A stretch of DNA of 64,000 nt from contig JAOANU010000010.1 in NCBI GenBank assembly GCA_034387635.1, positions 248,001 through 312,000 of the forward strand, given 5' to 3'. Shown here piece after piece: positions 15,101-25,490 of the stretch (position 1 is the first letter of the stretch; every line of letters starts with the position of its first letter). The notes below the pieces were generated by a model. The model did not search any database. It was given only the letters and a program-made list of their open reading frames with translations, and was not told the origin of the DNA. Both the position numbers and the translations under genes were made by a program. Source of the stretch: Rhodosporidiobolus odoratus (Eukaryota > Basidiomycota > Microbotryomycetes > Sporidiobolales > Sporidiobolaceae).

Positions 15101-15282
15101 GGCCCAGTGATCTTGATGGAGGCGATGCTGCAGCCCACGTCGAAGGTTTCGACTGTGAGATTAAGCGCAATGGGGTTTGGGGAAGACATATGCTCTGTGA
15201 AGCCAAAGTCGAAGCTTGCTCGGGGAGTCACGCTGAAGTCGGATTCCGCAGGCGGACGCTTGCCGCGATTCTTGTTCGTCAT
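12173..15282 (-). CDS. SF1 RNA helicase, MOV10/SDE3-like
   Basis: UPF1-like superfamily 1 RNA helicase; relatives act in RNA silencing, transposon control and mRNA decay. Motifs appear in the right order once introns are removed: PHQREAVLSIYYG (Q motif), APYVLYGPPGT with the rest of Walker A in the next exon, a TAPSNTAADLF block, HICIDE|AGQATEPLSE (Walker B, the DEAGQATEP box typical of MOV10/SDE3), VILAGDPKQLGP, SLLERLMDHPDY, LILNYRNHASIL, GVIAPYTAQGTKLKAAL, TVGSVEQFQGSE and RFNVAVTRAQAGLIVVGDPDLL. The N-terminal part has PWRPPIDPKKLVKAPK and a beta-rich region before the helicase core, as in MOV10. Introns number about nine. ATG 15282 (MTNKNRGKRPPAES) is the best start I can see, but an upstream exon in 15400-15640 cannot be excluded. 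Confidence 0.88.
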
Positions 15283-16151
15283 CTCAGCTGAAAGACCTGG
15301 CGAGTGGCTTGGGGGAGGTCCAGCGAAGGGAGAGAGCAGTTGGAAAGCAGTGTAGCAAAGTCTGTCGATAGCCGGTAAGAGGAGGCCGAAAAAAGCGTGC
15401 CCGGTGCGGACGCTAGAAGCCACGCACAGCAAAGCCGAGGAGATGCTGGGAGATGCGTCGAGTCAACGAGCGGGGCAGCGCTATAAACGGGTTACAGCGG
15501 CAGGTCGAGCAAGTGGGCGAGGAAAGACATCGATGTGTTTCCGGCGGTCCGAGGTTACCGGCTGTCGTCTGGCTTTCTTCGAGGTCGAAGTCGGGGATGG
15601 CAACTGTGAGTATAAGCACGTAGTCATCGAAGAGCAAACGGGTAAAACGGCAAGGGAGGAGGGCACGGAGGGAGGGAGGAAGAGAACTGACCGTATCATG
15701 CGATCTATACTGCGCCCAGGCCAGACTAGGTAACTGTTGGGTACCTCAGCGTCGCGTTCATCACGAAGTCCGCTCACGTCGCTGTCGACTGCCGCCTTGC
15801 TGACCCAAGCCGACCGCTCCGCAGAGATGGATCTGGAGGCGTCAAGTTGAACCGCGGAGACGTCGTTGACAGGTCAGACGTACGTAGCAAGCTTGGCACA
15901 GGCGGCACGGCTCTGCTGCAGTCATACAAGCGGTTCCAAAAGAAGCAAGGGTCGAGAAACAGGCCCGCCCAGAGTTGCAGTCAACTTCCGCCTCGCTCGG
16001 TTGCACTCATAGTTTGCTTAGAACCCGCCCAAATACGCTGACAAACCTACTTGCAAGCCCATCGATACATCGCCGGTTCAAGCGCCTTTCTCGCCATCGC
16101 TCTCTCGCAACCTTCTCTTGGACTGTCTGAAAGCCGGTAAATACATAAGCA
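15283..16151. promoter_or_regulatory. Divergent upstream region of the MOV10-like and DnaJ genes
   Basis: 869 bp between two divergent start codons. A minus-strand open stretch (15413-15637) could be an extra 5' exon of the helicase or a chance frame; it has a CSTCRC cluster but no assignable domain. I see no heat-shock element array that I would call with confidence. Confidence 0.4.
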
Positions 16152-17788
16152 ATGGTAGCGGAGACAAAGCTATACGACGTCTTAGGTCAGTCTCGTTCTT
16201 CGGTCAGTATACTGCATCTGGGCTAACCCTCGTCCATGCCAAATTGCCCCCTCTCGCAGGCGTCGACCCCTCCTGTTCCGAAGCAGAACTCAAGAAAGGC
16301 TACCGCAAGGCTGCCCTACAACACCACCCGGACAAGCAGACCTCCACAGACGGCCCCGTCGACTCGACCAAGTTCCAGGAGGTTCAGCGAGCATGGGAAA
16401 TCCTCTCCGACCCAGACTCTCGGGCAGAATACGATGAATTAGGCGACCCGCAAGAACGCGATGATCATGGGCGAGGGGGAGGAATGGATGAGGAAGCCTT
16501 CCAAGACTTCTTTGCAGAGATGTTTGGAGGAGGAGGGATGGGAGGACCACCACCTGGTTTTGGCGGCGCAGGTCCCGGTGGACGACCACGGCAGAAGCGA
16601 AAGACGCAGACGGATCCTTCGGAGGTCGAGCTGCCTGTCAGTCTGGAGGAGCTGTATGCTGGTGCGCAGAAGAGCTTAGGGGTTGAGAGAACACGGAGTT
16701 GCGGAGGATGCAGTGGATCGGGAGCGAAGCCGGGTAGGCAGGCGAAGCCTTGCGTCAAGTGTAACGGTCAGGGAAGCACGTATGCGATGAGGCAGATGGG
16801 ACCGTACATGTCACGAGTACCGATTGCTTGCCCTCTGTGCAAGGGCAGAGGATTGAGGGTGCGGGATCAGGACGCGTGAGTCTGCGTTCCGTCCTCCCCC
16901 TTCCGCCTTTCCTGCCCTTTCTTACTCACATACCGTCCCGCTCATCTCAATTTGCAGATGCAAGAAGTGTAAAGGCGCTCGGACAATGAAGGAAAAGAAA
17001 AAGCTGGACGTCGTACTCGAGCGAGGTTTACATTTTGGCGAAAAGATCGTGTTGCGAGGGGAAGGCGACGAATCCGTGCGTACTTCCCATTATTTGGCGC
17101 CGTCTAGCTTGGGAGCTTACCACTTGCCTTCACAGCCCGACTCATCTTCACCAGGCGACCTGCACATCATTGTCCGACCCTTACCCCATCCAACCTTCTC
17201 CATCGTCCCGCCACCTCATTCTCTACCCGACGCTTCCGCCGACCTATCCACCACTCTGTCCCTGACCCTCTCCGAATCCCTTCTCGGCTTTTCTCGCCTG
17301 ATTCTCATCCACCTCGACGGACGAGGACTGCGGGTTACTCAACCTCCTCCCGGCTCTCCAGGTTGGCGAGTTCTGAAAACGGGCGATGAGATGGTAGTAA
17401 AAGGAGAGGGAATGTGGCGAAAAGGCAGGCAGGGCGACTTAATACTGAAGATTGAGGTCGAAACGCCGACGGAGCAGTGGGCAATGGGGTTGGCGGAAAA
17501 AGGTGGAGTTGACACGTTGCGGGGGTTGCTGCCGCCGAGACGGCCGGATTTGGCTGAGGTATGTGTGCAGGAAGGGAAGGAGACGGATGATGTTGAACTG
17601 GAGGAGAAACAGGAAAGAGCGGAAGAAGAGGAAGGATGGGTGCGTCTTCCTTTTGCTGCTTCGTCCCCTGACTCATCTTCGCTGTCAACTGAGGCACAAA
17701 CTGATGCTCTTTGCTGACCCTTGTGCAGTATCACGGCGATGAGGACGAGTATGGGCAGGGAGCACCTCCGGGATGTCAACCTCAATGA
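16152..17788 (+). CDS. Class I J-domain co-chaperone (Ydj1/Xdj1/DNAJA-like)
   Basis: Hsp40 that stimulates Hsp70 ATPase and delivers clients. Exon 1 is short (MVAETKLYDVLG), and the J domain continues in exon 2 with KKGYRKAALQHHPDKQ, including the HPD motif. A Gly/Phe-rich segment follows (EMFGGGGMGGPPPGFGGAG). Four zinc-finger half-sites are present: CGGCSGSG, CVKCNGQG, CPLCKGRG and CKKCKGAR; the last lacks the usual final G-x-G. Then come the two beta-barrel client-binding domains with GDLHIIVRPLPHPTF and a Glu-rich stretch. The last exon (17729-17788) encodes a tail ending APPGCQPQ, and CQPQ fits a CaaX farnesylation box as in Ydj1 (CASQ) and DNAJA proteins. The CaaX box points to a cytosolic/ER-surface DNAJA rather than a mitochondrial or ER-lumenal class I protein. 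Confidence 0.93.
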
Positions 17789-18007
17789 TCTCGCCCGTTC
17801 CCCGCCGCAGATCCTTATAGACGGCGAAGCTCAGTCTGACGCGTATGCTTCCTTGCCATGTAGCTTACCCCCGATTGTCACCTCTCTGCTCACATATCTT
17901 TTCTTCGGGGTTTTCTCACTCGTTTTTGCCGCGACCTCGCTGCTTCAGCTCGATCGGCTGCGCAACTAGTTACAGACAGAGTTGGATGAGGTTGCTTCCA
18001 CAGAGCA

Positions 18008-21000
18008 ATGTCAAAAGACCCAGATCTGCTGAGGTTGACTTTGGAAATTTTGCTGAGTCCGGTTTCGTCGACAAGACAACTGGCTCATCTTCCCACAACA
18101 TCGCCCCCGGCTGCTTGCACCCACTCCAGCCTGCTCGGAGCACGTCTCAAGAGCGCTGCCATGACCACGCTCGGCAGCTCATCTTTGTCGACGTCCTACA
18201 CTCCTCCATCTGGCGTCCTCACCAGTCTCGCCTCACTACGAGACCCTGGCAAGGTGTCCGACGAGCTTTGGAACGAATGCACCGAAGCTTGTGCACTCTG
18301 GCTCCTCGGTCTCCACCCTCCGCCTCGCGCCAGCACGTGGAACGGAACAGGCGACGGCACCGTCAAAGGGAAGGAACGCGCCAAGGTGGATCAAGATGGA
18401 GTCTCTACAGAGGAAGGGTTGGTGCATTGGTTCTGCGGGGCGAGCGGGGCGGCGGGATGCTTTGAGCCGGCGACGTTTTGCATCAGGTTGTTGGGCATGA
18501 AGAAAGTGGGGGACGTCGCGACCTGGAGGGAGAAGTTTGAGCGGTGCGTCCTTCTTCCACCGTGATCACGCTCTGGGGCATGACGCTGTTCCCGGCGGGA
18601 GGATCTGGATTGCGCCTTAAAATGGAGAGAAAGGAGAGAAATTGCTGTTTATCGGAAGTCGAAGCGTTGCTCATGTGCCGCCTTGCGTCCGTTTTGCTCC
18701 GCATAGGCTCATGTCGACATGTCCGGCATGCGTGCGTGCGTTTCAGCAGGCGAAGGTTCAATTTCGCGACAGGTGCGTTCGTTGCTTGCTTCTTTTCCTT
18801 CTTTTCAGGCTGAGCAACCCCGTTTCCCAGCTACCTCAAGCATTACAAACCGGACAAGTCGATACAAACCTTCACGAGCGGCGTCGAGAACATCGAACGC
18901 AACAGTGTCCTCGCCGCCTTTGCCGCCGCCGGCTTCGATGTACCTTCCTCATCTGCACCTTCGCAAGCATCCCAGGAATCCTCCTTTCACCCATCGCATT
19001 CTGCTCGCCTCTCGGATGTACCAGTCGCATTGGTCGCCAACGTCTTCAGCAACATCTGCCTGTTCCAAGACGATGACATTCTCGAGATGATCCTCTCCGG
19101 CCTGCCTGTCTCCGCCCCATTATCCTTACCTTCAAGACCACCCCTAGCCGGACTACTGGCCCTCCGTCTTCACGACTCGCGTCTCCTGCGCGACTTTGCC
19201 GACGTCCATCTCTCGCGATGCAAGGCACTTTCCGACGCGAAGAGCTGTCGAGAAGCAGGACTGGCGCAGGTCATCGATTCGCACCTCGGCGTGTTGGCGA
19301 GTCGAGACCGAGGGGAGCCCGATGCAGCGACGGGGGTCAAGCTGCACTATACGGATCAGCGGTCGGTGTTCATGGAGGGTTTGGCGAGCTGCCTCTCCCG
19401 TCTTTCGTCGGACGCGATCCGGTCTAACCACATCCGAAGAAGCACGTCTCTCTCCGCCTCCCTCGACGTCGTGCACCTGGTCGCTTCCCACCTCGGCGAC
19501 TCTGGCGATCACCTACAAGGCGTGCTGCATTGCTTCAAGATCCTTCTCGACCGCCTCAGCAGCGACTTCTGGTCTGTCGGCGAGGACAAGTACGAGGAGG
19601 TCGTGCTTCACGCCATCCTAGACAATCCCGACTTTCACGAGGCTCTCGAGACAGACCCGCTCCTCGCAGCAGCAAGCGCATCCGCCAATGGACCCCTCGA
19701 TTCGCACTGGCTCAGCTGGCTTCCATCCTTCCTACTTTCCGTCGCCCATTCTCCTCAGCTCTTCACCAACTCCCTCGCACTTGTCGCTTCAACATTCCTT
19801 GACCGCCTTCAGCAACCCCGCTTTGATCCTCCTACCCGTACTCGTGCTCTGCAGATTGCGCTCTTCCTTCTCTCCAACGTCTTCCTTTCCACCCCTTCCC
19901 CTAGTACCGGCGCCTCGAACGACATCGTTATCGCAGGTGCTCCTCTCTACCCTCATGCCGCTTCCGCCACCAAGGTCCTCGACCTCCACGCCTCCACTAT
20001 CGCCAGTTTCGCCTTTTCAGCGTCTTACTCCTCGCCCGAGTGGTCGAAGGCGAATGAAGAAGCTCGGGCTTTCGTCCTCGGCATGGCAAAGCTGGACGGA
20101 AAAGCGATAGCCAGGGCGATCTACGCGCTCGGAACGTTCAGTCAGGAGCAACTCGAGCGGGAGAAGAAGGAAAAGAAACGCTTACAGCGGATAGCGGCGG
20201 GAGACCAGCAGGCCAAAGCAGAACCCGAGACGCCGGCGGTCCCGCTACCACGGACGGTCTCGTACTCGAAAGCGCTTTGGGATCAGTCCTATGCCACCAT
20301 TCGGGAACAGGACGTCAAGGGCGTCGTCACGCTTCTTCAGCTCGTCGCTCCAACAGCGCATTTCGAGAAGCTCACGAGTCGAACATGGCGTGCCAAGGAC
20401 CTCGTTCGGCCGCAGATGAAGGCGGTCAACGATGCCTTGGCTGCCGTGCGGGATCCGATCGTCGAGCTACTCATGAACGTAGCGGACGAGCGAGTAGAGG
20501 TCCTACTAGACCTGCTCAGTCGACCCGGCGTCGTCCCTCAGCTCATCTCCCTTCTTCTCTCTCCGGTCGAAGCCGTTCACAACACCGCTCAAGGTCTCGT
20601 CAAGCAGGCTTTTGACGTCACGACTCGTCGCGACGTCTTCCGTTGTCTGATGGCGCAGTGGCCGGAGGCGACCCTGCGAGGCTTGGCGAATGCGGTCGCG
20701 GGCTTCAAGAGGTGCGCCAACAACCTGCCCGAGGCCTGCGGAATTGCCAAGCGTCTCGTGCGTTGTCTCTCGGACGCCTTCGACGCTCTCTGCGCCAAGA
20801 CAGACGGTCTACTTCGCGACGCCGACTTTGTCAGACAGGGAAAGGAGTACAAACTGCAGGCAAAGCTGCTGGCGGTGTGGCGATTCACAGGAGACGCTCT
20901 CGCCATTCTCTTCGCTCGTACGCCGAATTGGGCGCTATTTTTCGAAAACGAGGAGATGACGGAGTGGATGCGCGACGCTATCCTGTTCGGCGCCGACATG

Positions 21001-24000
21001 GTCGACCAGATCCGCACCCTCGAGACCGTCATCTCCGGCCAGTCCCTCGACCGCTCTTCTTCCTCCGCCGACCTCGGCTCGCCCACCAAACCATCGACTT
21101 CCTCTGAGGAGTCCACCATTGCCGCACAGATGATCGCCGCTCTCAACGACCCCCTCGAAGAGCTCAGCGCCTGGTTGCGCCTCAACGACGAAGATCTCCT
21201 TCTTCATTCCTACAATCTCGTCATGCGTATGCTCGACCGCTTCACTCGGTCCGGGATCGCACTTCGCGACTCCGTTCGCGCTCGACTGAAGCGCATGGCG
21301 GACAAGCCGACGGATGGCGTCGCGAAGGAGCGCCGGTCCACAATCCTTCGCGAAGACCAGCTTCTCGAGATCAGGGAGGCGCTGGAGGACAACGAGGATG
21401 CGGTCAAGCGGAGGAAGGGCGTACAAGTGCTTGAGCTGTCTGATGACGACCAGAAGCCGAGCTCGAAAGGCACTTCCGGATCTTCGTCGCTTCGAGTCAA
21501 GGGCAACGTATCGACTTCTGCCGGTCCCATTCAGTCGAAGCTTCCCTGGTCAGCCGCACCCGCCGGTCGGGCCGCTCAACCCCCCAAAGCCAAGAAGAGC
21601 ATCGTTCCCGTCCCTTCTCGCGCTCGAGGCGTGCCCTGGACTACCTATTCGTCGAAGAAGGCGGACGAATCGGAGAGCGAGTCTTCCGACGACGAGGATG
21701 CGCTTCGAGGGCCGGACGGGAAGAAACTCACGGGTCTCGCGCTGCTGGCTAAGGATCAGAAGCCCTCGATTCGCAAGGTCGAACCGATTCGACGAGTCAA
21801 GGCCGTGAGTGGGTTAGGCGGAGAGGTCGTCTCGCAAGGTGCGAGGGGACGGGGGATCGCTTCGCTGCAGACGAAGGAGGACAAGCAGGCTCTTCGTGCG
21901 GCCCGCCTGCGATCAGCGCAAGACTTCTCCCGCCTTCACCGCGCCCTCCTCCAGTGGGATCCGGCGGCAGATTCCGACCTGCCTCCCGGCGTCACCCTTC
22001 CCTCTCGCCTACCTTCCGACTTCAACTCTCCACAAGACTACTTCGCGTCCTTCGAGCCGCTCCTCCTCACCGAGTGCTGGGAGCAGATCCGGCAAGCGAA
22101 GCTCGAAGCTTTGCGAGAACCTCGAATCATCCTCGCCGACATAGCTGGACGACAATCAGTCGACGACTTCGTCGACGTCTTCTGCACTGTCGATGGTGAC
22201 CAGCTTCGAGACCGCATCTTCTTCAGCGAGTCGGATCTCGTCTGGCTTCGACAGGGACATCGCCAAATCTTCGCCAAGGTTCAGAGCGCTGCTCGCAAGA
22301 GGGATGCGCTTGAGCTCACTCTTCGTTGTCACCTCGGTCAGGATGTACACGGTGCTGGCTCAGGGTTGGCGGCAAGGACCAAGTGGGAAATGCTGAAACT
22401 CGCCAAGTAAGCTTTCTGTCCTCCAAGCCATCTCTCGCTTGTACTGACCTGTCGCTCTGTTCAGTCTCAGTACTGTCCATCGTGAATACGCCGCGCTCCA
22501 AGCGCTCGAGTATATCGACCTCTGCCCCGACATCCTAAATCCTCGACCGCCTCCCACTATCCGCCCCGACGCCCGCACCATCCAGCAAGCAATGTCGGCC
22601 TACCGAGTCAACGAGCCGCAGGCTATGGCAATCCATGGAGCACTCCGCTCGCAAGGCTTCAGCCTGATCCAGGGGTACGCGCATTTACTGACGCAGTCGA
22701 GAAGGCCATGGGTTTACCTTTCTATACCCCTGCAGACCTCCCGGTACCGGTAAGACGAGCACGATCGTCGGTCTTGTGGGTGCTTTCGTCGACTCGCGTC
22801 CTCGCATCGCCGTTCCCATCGCCGCGGGCAAGCAACCCGACCCCTCCTACACTCCGCCTGTCGCCAAGGTCCTCCTTTGCGCCCCTTCGAACGCTGCCGT
22901 CGACGAAGTCGCCAAGCGTCTCAAAGAAGGTGTGCGACTGCTGGACGGCTCGCTATACGTCCCTAAGGTTGTACGTATCGGTGCCGACTCGGCGGTCGAT
23001 ATCTCCGTAAAGGACGTCTTCATCGACGAGCTGGTCGAGCGTGCGATGAGCGGCGGCAGGGCTACGGTCGGCGGTACCGATGCTCAAGCCAAAATGCAGG
23101 CAATGCGCGGCGAGATCGACACCCTTCGTCTGCAGCGAGACGAGCTGAAGATAGCCATGGACGCCGTAATCAACAACGACTACCATCGAGGCGAGCTCAA
23201 CCTAGAGTTACGAAAAGTCAAGAGTCGAATCTTCGAGCTGTCGCAGATGCTCGATAGCGAGAAGGACAAGGCGCAGCAGTCTCGTCGAGCGATGGACGCC
23301 GAACAGCGCAAGGTGCGGCTGAAGATCCTGTCCGAGGCGGACGTGATCTGCTCTACTCTCTCGGGCGCTGGTCACGACTACATGGCGCAACTGCCGTTCG
23401 ACTTCGAGACGGTCATCATCGACGAGGCCGCTCAGTCGATCGAGCTCTCTTCCCTCATTCCGCTCAAGTACGGCTGCACTCGTTGTATCCTAGTCGGGGG
23501 TGAGTCATTATCCCTCAGCTGCCTTCGTAACTTTGTTGCCCCGCGGGCTCTGCTGGCTTCGCCTGCCTCCTGTATCTGCTTCCCTCCATGCTTCTGCTGA
23601 ACACTTGACTTCCGCAGATCCTCTTCAGCTTCCGCCTACCGTCATCTCGGGCGTTGCGGCTCGCGGTGGTTACGACCGGTCCCTCTTCGTCCGCGTCATG
23701 CAGCGTGGTCCGCAGGCCGTCCACCTTCTTTCGTATGAAACTCGCTTCTCCAACTCGTGACGGGCCGCTGAGACCATTCATCCCAACGCAGAATCCAATA
23801 CCGCATGCACCCCAACATCTCAGCCTTCCCTTCTGCCGCTTTCTACCAGTCCCGCCTCGCTGACGGTCCGAGCATGGACACCAAGACGATCCAGCCTTGG
23901 CATTCAAACGCCCTCTTCCCACCGTACGCATTCTACCACGTCGACGGTCGCGAACAAGCCGGCCGTCATCACTCCTGGACGAACCCTACGGAAGCTGCGA

Positions 24001-25102
24001 CTGCGCTTGCGATATACGAGCGCATCAGGCGGGATTACCCTTCAATCGACTTCGACTATCGCATCGGCATTGTCACACCCTACAAGGGTCAAGTACAGAC
24101 TCTGCGCAGCACTTTCCGCAACCGCTTTGGTGAAGAGATCCTGACAAAGATCTCCTTCAACACCGTCGACGTGCGTTGTTTCTCCCGTAGGATGGAGCAA
24201 TACGAGCCTGAGCTGATTTCTTTCTCCATTTGCAGGGCTTCCAAGGTCAAGAGAAGGACATCATCATTCTCTCCTGCGTTCGTGGTGGCTCTGCGGACAA
24301 GGGTGTCGGTTTCCTTGCTGACACTCGGTGCGTCTCCTGTCCTTGTTTAGTGCTCTTTGGGAAACGCCGAGCTGACTGGAGTTGCCTTCGCCCCGAAGCC
24401 GTATGAACGTTGCCTTGACACGTGCCCGCTCTTCGATTTGGATTCTGGGTGACTCGAACAAGCTTCGGTCCAATCAATACTGGGGCAATCTCGTTGGCGA
24501 TGCGGAGGCTCGAAATCTCTTCCGCAAGGTATGCCCACCACCTCTTCCCGCCTACTTTCAAGCTAATATGTTCTTCCTACAGGCCGACGTCAACACTTTC
24601 CGCTCTTCCTACTCTGCGCCTCCCGTTGTCACCTCTACCGCCATTCCTGTCGTCAAGTCTCACGCCCGCCAGATCGAGATGACCCCGGTTTACGGCTCAT
24701 CGACCACACCCGCCGGCAGCAAGTTCATCGCGCCGACACCACCGCATGTCGTCCCTGGCACTCCGAACGGTTCAGGGAGCTCAACCGGTAGTGCTCTCAA
24801 GAGGCGCCTCAACGATGCGATGGACCTCGACTCGCCAATCGGCAAGAAGCCGAAGCTGGAGGAAGGCGAGATAAAGCCCGCCGCGGGCGGCATGTTCGGA
24901 TCCTCGAAACGGCCGCCTCCGCGTCCTGTTGGTGGCGCTTCGGCTGCTTCATCTGCTCCGGCTGCTAAGAAAACGGCACCTTCGCTGTTTGTACCGAAGA
25001 AAAAGGTGAGCTTCTTTCCCCTTCTTCACGACTCCGCTCGGTCCTCTCTCTGTATGTCCGAAGCTGACGATGCGACATCTCCTGCAGCCTCCCAAAAAGT
25101 AG
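18008..25102 (+). CDS. SEN1: Sen1-type RNA/DNA helicase
   Basis: Superfamily 1 helicase of the senataxin/Sen1 family: transcription termination and R-loop resolution in the nucleus. The N-terminal half is a long alpha-helical region (about 1,300 residues), mostly in one large exon to 22408. The helicase core follows: ALRSQGFSLIQGPPGTGKTS with an intron inside Walker A (near 22674-22737), KVLLCAPSNAAVDEVAKRLK, a coiled-coil 'stalk' insertion (about 23085-23330), TVIIDEAAQSIELSSLIPLK (DEAA box), LVGDPLQLPPTV, IQYRMHPNISAFPS, IGIVTPYKGQ, TVDGFQGQEKDIIILSCVR and RRMNVALTRARSSIWILGD. The C-terminal tail has a KRRLNDAM...GKKPKLEEGE stretch and ends KKKPPKK, likely nuclear signals; its final exon is only 15 nt (25088-25102). 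The start is the least certain part. ATG 18161 is an alternative. Confidence 0.92.
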
Positions 25103-25490
25103 TCGCAACTCAAAAGTCGTGGCCCGATCCTCCTCAAACGTCCGCTTTCCTTCCGCCAATCGTTTCCCCCCTCTCGCATAGACTCTTGCATATTTTCCCT
25201 TCTCCTTCATTGTCGATGTATTACACGCCTCCCAAGCATTGCTTTACCGCATTGTATATTTGCCTGCCAACACGCAATCTTGACCATCCTTCTTCGGTGG
25301 CCACGCCAAGGGAAGAGCCTGGATAGAAGGAAAGGGGAATATTGCAAGCGAGGAGAAAAGGAGAGGACAACAGGCGATGTAGGCGCTACAAGCTACAACA
25401 GACAAGCGGTACGGCAGAGAAAGGGGAAAAGCGACAACCAGCACACAACAACGAAGGAGGCGTCTGTACAAACACCCTGCCCTCTTCTCA
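25103..25490. other. Intergenic, convergent 3' regions of SEN1 and the HSF-type gene
   Basis: 388 bp between two stop codons, pyrimidine-rich on the left. I see no gene. Confidence 0.5.

Noticed and set aside
16152..16260. Start of the DnaJ protein at 16118 (longer frame)
   Set aside because: That frame reads through intron 1; the short exon MVAETKLYDVLG spliced to exon 2 gives a normal J domain.
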